In this document: piece by piece, positions 15,409-18,792 of the stretch
Position numbering within the stretch: the first letter of the stretch is position 1
Layout: every line of letters begins with the position of its first letter
NCBI GenBank assembly: GCA_025464925.1
Contig: JAODMS010000035.1
Location: 1-18,792, forward strand
Origin: Arthrobacter sp.
GTDB taxonomy: Bacteria > Actinomycetota > Actinomycetes > Actinomycetales > Micrococcaceae
Direction: 5' to 3'
DNA: 18,792 nucleotides
Notes under the pieces: model-generated
The model's database searches: none
The model's input: the letters and a program-made list of their open reading frames with translations, nothing else
Told to the model about the DNA's origin: nothing
Position numbers and translations under genes: made by a program

Positions 15409-16388
15409 CGCTGTCCTTCCGGGCCTTCTTGAGACTGCGGCGCCGCGGCCCCGAGGGCCTCCGCGCCCAATGCCTGCAGCAGCGGCGTCAGCTCCCGCAG
15501 GAGCCGGTGCCGCAGTTCCTGCGACTCGGCGGCGAATGCCCGCTGGTATGCAACGTACTCGGCCTTGCCGTCCGGCGTCTCGATCCTGATGGCGGGATAG
15601 CCCCACTCGCTCAGCTCATAGGGGGAGGCCTGCATGTCCATGGCCCGGATCCGCCAGGAGAGCTCGAAGCAGTCCATCACGAGTTCGCTGGGCAGTGCCG
15701 GCGCCAGCTTGTAGGCCCACTTGTACAGGTCCATGTTCGCGTGAAGGCAGCCGGGCTGTTCCATGGCCCGCTGGTTCTCCCTGCTGGGCTCGAGGCTGTT
15801 CAGCGGAACGGCGTCAGGGGTGTAGAAGCGGAAGGCATCGAAGTGGGAGCAGCGGATCCGGTTCTCCTCCACCACCTGGTCCGTGCGGGCGGCACCGAGC
15901 CGTAGCCGGAGGTATTCGTGGCGCAACTCGAACTTGTCCTGCCGGTACACCATGGCCCACTCGTGGAGCCCGAAGCAGCCGAACTGGGCGGGCCTTGCGG
16001 CGGTCCCGGAGAGAATGATGCCTGCAAACCGGAGCGCCTCCCGGCGGTCGCGCAGGAAAGCAGCGACGTCGACGGTGACGGCCGCGGCGCCCGCCGGCAG
16101 CCCGGCGGCGGCGAGTTCGCCGTCGTCGGCGCCGCGGTAATACTTCCAGCCGGTCCGCTCAGCCGCAACAGGTCCGGAGAGCACGACGCCGGCGCCCGGG
16201 TGCCAGCGCAGCAGCTGGCCGGGCTTCTGGGTGTAATAGGTGAAGAGGAAGTCCTCAACCGGGTGCTTATGCCCGGCGGACCGCCGGGCAAGGTAGGGAT
16301 CCGCGTAGCGTCGGACGCGCTGCTGGTAGGCCGCCTGGTGCTGCAGCCAGTCTTCTTGCGGAAAGTGCAACAGCTTAGACAGCTCCAC
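15405..16388 (-). CDS. Conserved actinobacterial protein of unclear function
   Basis: 327-aa soluble protein. Strong conserved-looking blocks are KHPVEDFLFTYY, LLRWHPGAGVVL, GCFGLHEWAMVY, LRHEYLRLRLG, RCSHFDAFRFYTP, EQPGCLHANMDLYKWAYKLAP and DCFELSWRIRAMDMQASPYEL. The His, Cys, Glu and Asp residues in these blocks would suit an enzyme, possibly metal-dependent. From memory, similar proteins are labelled 3-methyladenine DNA glycosylase in actinobacterial genomes, but I see no motif of any known glycosylase fold and do not rely on that label. The GTG start at 16388 overlaps the preceding lipoprotein gene by 14 nt and the stop overlaps the next gene by four, so it sits tightly between the two SSI-like genes. 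Confidence 0.72.
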   Translation of the reverse strand: MELSKLLHFPQEDWLQHQAAYQQRVRRYADPYLARRSAGHKHPVEDFLFTYYTQKPGQLLRWHPGAGVVLSGPVAAERTGWKYYRGADDGELAAAGLPAGAAAVTVDVAAFLRDRREALRFAGIILSGTAARPAQFGCFGLHEWAMVYRQDKFELRHEYLRLRLGAARTDQVVEENRIRCSHFDAFRFYTPDAVPLNSLEPSRENQRAMEQPGCLHANMDLYKWAYKLAPALPSELVMDCFELSWRIRAMDMQASPYELSEWGYPAIRIETPDGKAEYVAYQRAFAAESQELRHRLLRELTPLLQALGAEALGAAAPQSQEGPEGQR

Positions 16389-16920
16389 CGGTAGCGCCCA
16401 GTACGTCCTTCGCGGCGTTCCAGGCGGCGATTTCGCAGCCGTCGCGCAGGCTGAACGTCACCTCCACGGACCTGCCGTCGACGACGCCGGTCACGATTGA
16501 CTGTTGCGGACCGCCGTACTGCTGCGTGCAGGCCCGGCCCTTCGCCGGCCAGGCGCTGATGATGGCCGGGTTGGTTTTCAGGGCAGCGCATGCGGCGGCG
16601 GCGTTGGGGTGCTGGCTTTCGGCCGCCGGAACCCCGTTCTGGCACACCAGGGTGAAGTTGCTCGGAGCCGCGGTGTCGGAGGGCTTGACCATGATGGCCA
16701 GTTCGGCGTTGCCCTGCCCTGGTCCGGAAGTGAGGGGGGCCGCGGAGGGGGAGGGGGCCGGCGAGGTCGTTTCGGTGTCCGGGGAGGGGGTGCCGGCGGA
16801 GGGACTCGCGGCGGTGCCCGTCGGGGAGGGGGACGGGCTGGTCCCGCCGCCCGGGGTGCAGGCCGCCAATCCGGCGACCGCCATCAGAACGAGCGCCGCG
16901 TGGCTCAGCTGCTTGCGCAT
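16375..16920 (-). CDS. Lipoprotein with SSI-like (subtilisin inhibitor) domain
   Basis: 181-aa exported lipoprotein. A signal peptide ends in the lipobox LAAC with Cys21. A Ser/Pro/Thr-rich linker (22-68) follows, then an SSI-like domain (about 70-175). Cys93, Cys111, Cys131 and Cys162 have spacings 18, 20 and 31, close to 15, 21 and 30 in Streptomyces SSI (Cys35, 50, 71, 101). Text matches include TLVCQNG with HPNAAAACAAL, and VVDGRSVEVTFSLRDGCEIAAWN. The SSI scissile bond Met73-Val74 corresponds to Gln133-Gln134 here (CTQQYGGP), so classical subtilisin inhibition is uncertain. ATG at 16920 has GGAGG 7 nt upstream. It lies 27 nt after the MarR-type gene. It may instead be a surface protein that only reuses the fold. 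Confidence 0.75.
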   Translation of the reverse strand: MRKQLSHAALVLMAVAGLAACTPGGGTSPSPSPTGTAASPSAGTPSPDTETTSPAPSPSAAPLTSGPGQGNAELAIMVKPSDTAAPSNFTLVCQNGVPAAESQHPNAAAACAALKTNPAIISAWPAKGRACTQQYGGPQQSIVTGVVDGRSVEVTFSLRDGCEIAAWNAAKDVLGATGGAV

Positions 16921-16947
16921 CAGCGTCCTCCTCTGTTTCGAACCAGT

Positions 16948-17439
16948 CTACCGCCGGGGCGCAGCTTCGGGCGCTGTCCTCGTGGCGGCGATCAGGTCCA
17001 TCATGGACGCGTGCAGCTGGCCGACCTGGTCCCGGGTCAGGCCCAGCCGGGCCATCATCGCGGCGGGGACCGCCGCCGCCACCTGGCGAAGGGATTCGCC
17101 GCGGGGGGTTAGCCGCACGTCGAGGGTGCGCTCGTTGCCTTCCATGCGCTGGCGGGTGATCAGGCCGGCCGTTTCGAGGCGGCGCAGGAGGGGCGAGATG
17201 GTCGCCGGCTCCTGGGCGAGGGCCTCGCTGATGTCGCGGACGGAGCGCGGGCTGGATTCCCAGAGGCACAGCATGACGAGGTATTGGGGGTGGGTCAGTC
17301 CGAGCTTGTCCAGCACCGGTTTGTACGCGCCCACCACGCTCCGGGAGGCCACCGTGAGGGCGAAGCAGAGCTGCTGTTGCAGCAGGAGGTCGTCCTCGGC
17401 GGTGGGGTCTCCGCTGGGTTTCGTTGTCACATCGGCCAT
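16948..17439 (-). CDS. MarR-family regulator, OhrR-like
   Basis: 163-aa winged-helix repressor, first gene of the operon. It resembles the organic-peroxide sensor OhrR: QQQLCFALTVASR places Cys25 where OhrR has its reactive cysteine. AYKPVLDKLGLTHPQYLVMLCLWE has the conserved Tyr39, while the second cysteine-contacting Tyr of Bacillus OhrR is His50 here. EPATISPLLRRLETAGLITRQR is the recognition helix and wing, with NERTLDVRLTPRG the rest of the wing. No C-terminal second cysteine is present, so it would be a one-Cys type. No ohr gene lies in this window. GGAGGAG precedes ATG 17439, and a perfect palindrome at 17458-17469 is a likely operator for itself and the divergent gene. Confidence 0.88.
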   Translation of the reverse strand: MADVTTKPSGDPTAEDDLLLQQQLCFALTVASRSVVGAYKPVLDKLGLTHPQYLVMLCLWESSPRSVRDISEALAQEPATISPLLRRLETAGLITRQRMEGNERTLDVRLTPRGESLRQVAAAVPAAMMARLGLTRDQVGQLHASMMDLIAATRTAPEAAPRR

Positions 17440-17457
17440 GCCCGCTCCTCCAAATAG

Positions 17458-17469
17458 TTAGTGCACTAA
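17458..17469. promoter_or_regulatory. Palindromic operator between the MarR gene and the divergent small gene
   Basis: TTAGTGCACTAA is a perfect 12-bp palindrome in an AT-rich spot 19 nt before the marR start and 50 nt before the plus-strand gene at 17519. For the plus strand it lies just upstream of a -10-like TACACT (17479-17484). For the minus strand it covers the likely start point after TACGCT (17475-17480). This is the usual arrangement for autoregulation by a MarR dimer. Confidence 0.65.
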
Positions 17470-17518
17470 TGATTAGCGTACACTGGTGTCATTGTCTTGT
17501 TCGTAGGAAAGGATAGCG

Positions 17519-17743
17519 ATGGCCAAGGAAAACGGCGCCCAGAGGTTCATGCGGGCAACCGGGAAGCTCCGTGCAATCTTCGGGCCGGCCAACCGCAGTT
17601 CCCTTGTTCATGAGATGACGGAGCAGAACAAGGAACTGCTGGAGCAGCGGCAGGCCGAGACCCAGCAGTGGGAGACGGTCCGGCGGCCCGACGGCAGCAC
17701 GTATGTCGTGCCCCGCAACCCTGACGACAAATCCCTGCGGTAG
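17519..17743 (+). CDS. Small hypothetical protein, paralogue A (FGPA motif)
   Basis: 74-aa hydrophilic protein of unknown function. The N-terminus has QRFMRATGKLRAIFGPANR, a basic amphipathic stretch. A helical, Glu/Gln-rich middle follows (EMTEQNKELLEQRQAE, probably a coiled coil), and then WETVRRPDGSTYVVPR, which could be a small beta hairpin. It shares the RFM..T.KLR..FGPA.R block and the C-terminal Y.V.R pattern with the protein at 17889. AAAGGA lies close before ATG 17519. It is divergent from marR across the palindromic operator, so it may be under the same repressor. Confidence 0.78.
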   Translation: MAKENGAQRFMRATGKLRAIFGPANRSSLVHEMTEQNKELLEQRQAETQQWETVRRPDGSTYVVPRNPDDKSLR

Positions 17744-17774
17744 AACGTCTTCCGCCCGCCCGGAACGGTCCCTG

Positions 17775-17797
17775 ACGACCCGCCTTGGCTGGGTCGT
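17775..17797 (+). terminator. Weak terminator-like hairpin after paralogue A
   Basis: ACGACCC (17775-17781) pairs with GGGTCGT (17791-17797) around 9 nt and is followed by TTC. The stem is short, so termination may be partial. Confidence 0.4.
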
Positions 17798-17814
17798 TTC
17801 GGCGCCTTCAGGCG

Positions 17815-17820
17815 TAAAAT
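17815..17820 (+). promoter_or_regulatory. -10 box of paralogue B gene
   Basis: TAAAAT is the best -10 hexamer in this intergenic gap and would start RNA near 17827, leaving a leader of about 60 nt before GTG 17889. The -35 region is not clear. Confidence 0.45.
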
Positions 17821-17888
17821 GAGGGCACAGGAACCATCCTGCCAGCGCAGAACTGCTTGACCTGTAACCAGGGAAGGGGGTGGGAATT

Positions 17889-18107
17889 GTGGCGCAATAT
17901 GCCATCCGCTTCATGCAGCGGACCGACAAGCTAAGGTTCTTTTTCGGACCCGCGACTCGGGGTGACGCCGAAGCGCCGGTGGTCCATCGGCACGATGACT
18001 TCGAGCACGCCTCGGAAGAAGACCTGGCGTCTTTTGAGGTGGAGACGGACTCGCAAGGCCATCACTACGCGGTCCGCCGGGAAGACCTCTGGAAGGAAGA
18101 GATCTGA
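17889..18107 (+). CDS. Small hypothetical protein, paralogue B (FGPA motif)
   Basis: 72-aa hydrophilic protein of unknown function, paralogous to the protein at 17519. IRFMQRTDKLRFFFGPATR lines up with QRFMRATGKLRAIFGPANR, and FEVETDSQGHHYAVRRED with WETVRRPDGSTYVVPRNP. The middle is acidic (HDDFEHASEEDLAS) and differs from the Gln-rich middle of its neighbour. GTG at 17889 is preferred over GTG at 17880, because AAGGGGG lies 8-9 nt before it and it aligns with the start of the paralogue. It ends before a strong bidirectional terminator shared with lysC. Confidence 0.75.
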   Translation: MAQYAIRFMQRTDKLRFFFGPATRGDAEAPVVHRHDDFEHASEEDLASFEVETDSQGHHYAVRREDLWKEEI

Positions 18108-18110
18108 CAG

Positions 18111-18137
18111 CCCTTTCCGGCCTCGCGCGTGAAAGGG
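18111..18137 (+). terminator. Upstream hairpin behind paralogue B
   Basis: CCCTTTC (18111-18117) pairs with GAAAGGG (18131-18137) around 13 nt, directly after the stop codon. Its arms can also pair with parts of the larger terminator that follows, so it may be an alternative fold. Confidence 0.35.
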
Positions 18138-18147
18138 AGAGCATGAA

Positions 18148-18175
18148 AAAGGGAGCGGCATCTGCCGCTCCCTTT
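18148..18175. terminator. Bidirectional terminator between paralogue B and lysC
   Basis: A perfect 12-bp stem (18148-18159 with 18164-18175) and a 4-nt loop. On the minus strand it is followed by a run of five T, a classical intrinsic terminator for lysC. On the plus strand the T run is three bases. Confidence 0.88.
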
Positions 18176-18205
18176 CGCGTTGTCAGGTTCGTGCGGGCCG
18201 CGGGA

Positions 18206-18724
18206 TTAGCGGCCGGTGCCGCCGTAGACCGTCGCCTCGTCCTCGCTGTCCAGATCGAAGGCCTTATGGATGGCGCGCACGGCGTCGTCGAGCAAATCCG
18301 CGTGCGTCACCACGGAGATGCGGATCTCCGAGGTGGAGATCATGTTGATGTTGATCCCCGCCGCGGACAGCGCCGCGAAGAACCGTGCGGAGACGCCCGG
18401 GTGGGAGCGCATGCCGGCGCCGATCAGGGACAGCTTGCCGATCTTCTCGTTGTACTCGATGTTCTCGAAGCCGATCTGCCCCTGGGCGGCGCGGAGGGCG
18501 GCCAGCGCGTCGGCGCCCTCGACGATCGGCAGGGTGAAGGAGATGTCCGTCCGGCCGGTCCCGTGGGTGGAGACGTTCTGCACGATCATGTCGATGTTCG
18601 AGTGCGCATCCGCGATCACCTGGAAGATCGCCGCGGCCTTGCCCGGGATGTCCGGTACGCCGACAACCGTGACCTTGGCTTCGGAACGGTCGTGTGCAAC
18701 GCCGGAGATGATTGGCTGCTCCAA
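18206..18724 (-). CDS. Possible aspartokinase beta subunit from an internal start
   Basis: Within lysC, TTG at 18724 is preceded by GAGGGAG at a spacing of about 5 nt. Starting there gives 172 residues that contain just the two ACT domains. Corynebacterium aspartokinase makes a beta subunit of, as I recall, the same length from an internal start at the same place. TTG is a weaker start codon than the one used there, so expression is uncertain. Confidence 0.5.
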   Translation of the reverse strand: MEQPIISGVAHDRSEAKVTVVGVPDIPGKAAAIFQVIADAHSNIDMIVQNVSTHGTGRTDISFTLPIVEGADALAALRAAQGQIGFENIEYNEKIGKLSLIGAGMRSHPGVSARFFAALSAAGININMISTSEIRISVVTHADLLDDAVRAIHKAFDLDSEDEATVYGGTGR

Positions 18725-18792
18725 GGCAACTCCCTCTTGGGTCTTGATCTTGTCGTCGGCGCTGGGCAGGACCCAGGTGCCTTCGTTCTGGC
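18206..18792 (-). CDS. lysC: Aspartokinase, C-terminal regulatory part (5' end outside window)
   Basis: Only the last 194 residues are visible. They hold the two ACT domains of aspartokinase, which bind lysine and threonine for feedback control of the first step of the aspartate pathway (Lys, Thr, Met, diaminopimelate). ISGVAHDRSEAKVTVVGVPD begins the first ACT unit, then NIDMIVQNVS and TDISFTLP. KLSLIGAGMRSHPGVSARFF and NINMISTSEIRISVV form the second, and DEATVYGGTGR is the usual actinobacterial end. The visible upstream residues run in frame without a stop to the window edge, so the catalytic domain should lie beyond it. An internal TTG at 18724 may start a separate beta subunit. Confidence 0.95.
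   Translation of the reverse strand, partial: QNEGTWVLPSADDKIKTQEGVALEQPIISGVAHDRSEAKVTVVGVPDIPGKAAAIFQVIADAHSNIDMIVQNVSTHGTGRTDISFTLPIVEGADALAALRAAQGQIGFENIEYNEKIGKLSLIGAGMRSHPGVSARFFAALSAAGININMISTSEIRISVVTHADLLDDAVRAIHKAFDLDSEDEATVYGGTGR

Noticed and set aside
1..18792. Search for tRNA, rRNA, CRISPR, insertion sequence, phage or toxin-antitoxin genes.
   Set aside because: No cloverleaf, spaced repeat array, transposase motif, target-site duplication or toxin-antitoxin pair was found by eye.

Overview
The window is high-GC, tightly packed chromosomal DNA. The protein sequences (split PurS/PurQ/PurL, DUF503, DUF1990, YjbR-type protein, actinobacterial aspartokinase tail) and the promoter style (several -10 boxes placed for leaderless transcripts) point to an actinobacterium, most likely the Arthrobacter/Pseudarthrobacter group (Micrococcaceae). 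The genus is inferred from overall resemblance, not from a marker gene. I see no tRNA, rRNA, CRISPR array, insertion sequence or phage gene.

Layout. (1) Positions 1-4998, minus strand: a sulfonate-type ABC importer operon, ssuB-ssuA-ssuC, running with a 10-nt overlap into acetyl-CoA synthetase acs, which is cut by the left edge. It is preceded by a promoter and an S-box (SAM-I) riboswitch whose P1 stem runs into the ribosome binding site of ssuB. (2) 5133-7541, plus strand: small conserved genes. These are a CoA-binding protein; a YjbR-like / DUF1990 / TPR-like mini-operon; and a DUF503 protein. (3) 7546-10959, minus strand: the purine operon purS-purQ-purL, separated from DUF503 by a long bidirectional terminator palindrome. 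(4) 11234-14941, plus strand: a 61-aa protein and a large secreted subtilase with an I9 propeptide, PA and C-terminal domains and a charged tail. (5) 15037-17439, minus strand, convergent to the subtilase: a four-gene operon of an OhrR/MarR-like regulator, a lipoprotein with a Streptomyces subtilisin inhibitor (SSI)-like domain, a conserved protein of unclear function, and a second SSI-like protein with no signal peptide and only one of the two disulfides. (6) 17458-18107, plus strand: a palindromic operator and two paralogous small proteins. (7) 18206 to the right edge, minus strand: the C-terminal part of aspartokinase lysC, including a likely internal start for a 172-aa beta subunit.

How the parts work together: the SAM riboswitch would switch sulfonate import, and probably acs through co-transcription, off when sulfur in the form of S-adenosylmethionine is plentiful. 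PurS, PurQ and PurL form the FGAM synthase complex. The most unusual region is 11690-17439, where a secreted subtilisin-like protease faces an operon with two relatives of subtilisin inhibitors. Their reactive-site loop is the same in both copies (Gln-Gln at the expected scissile bond) and differs from the Met-Val I recall for the Streptomyces inhibitor, and one copy appears to be cytoplasmic.
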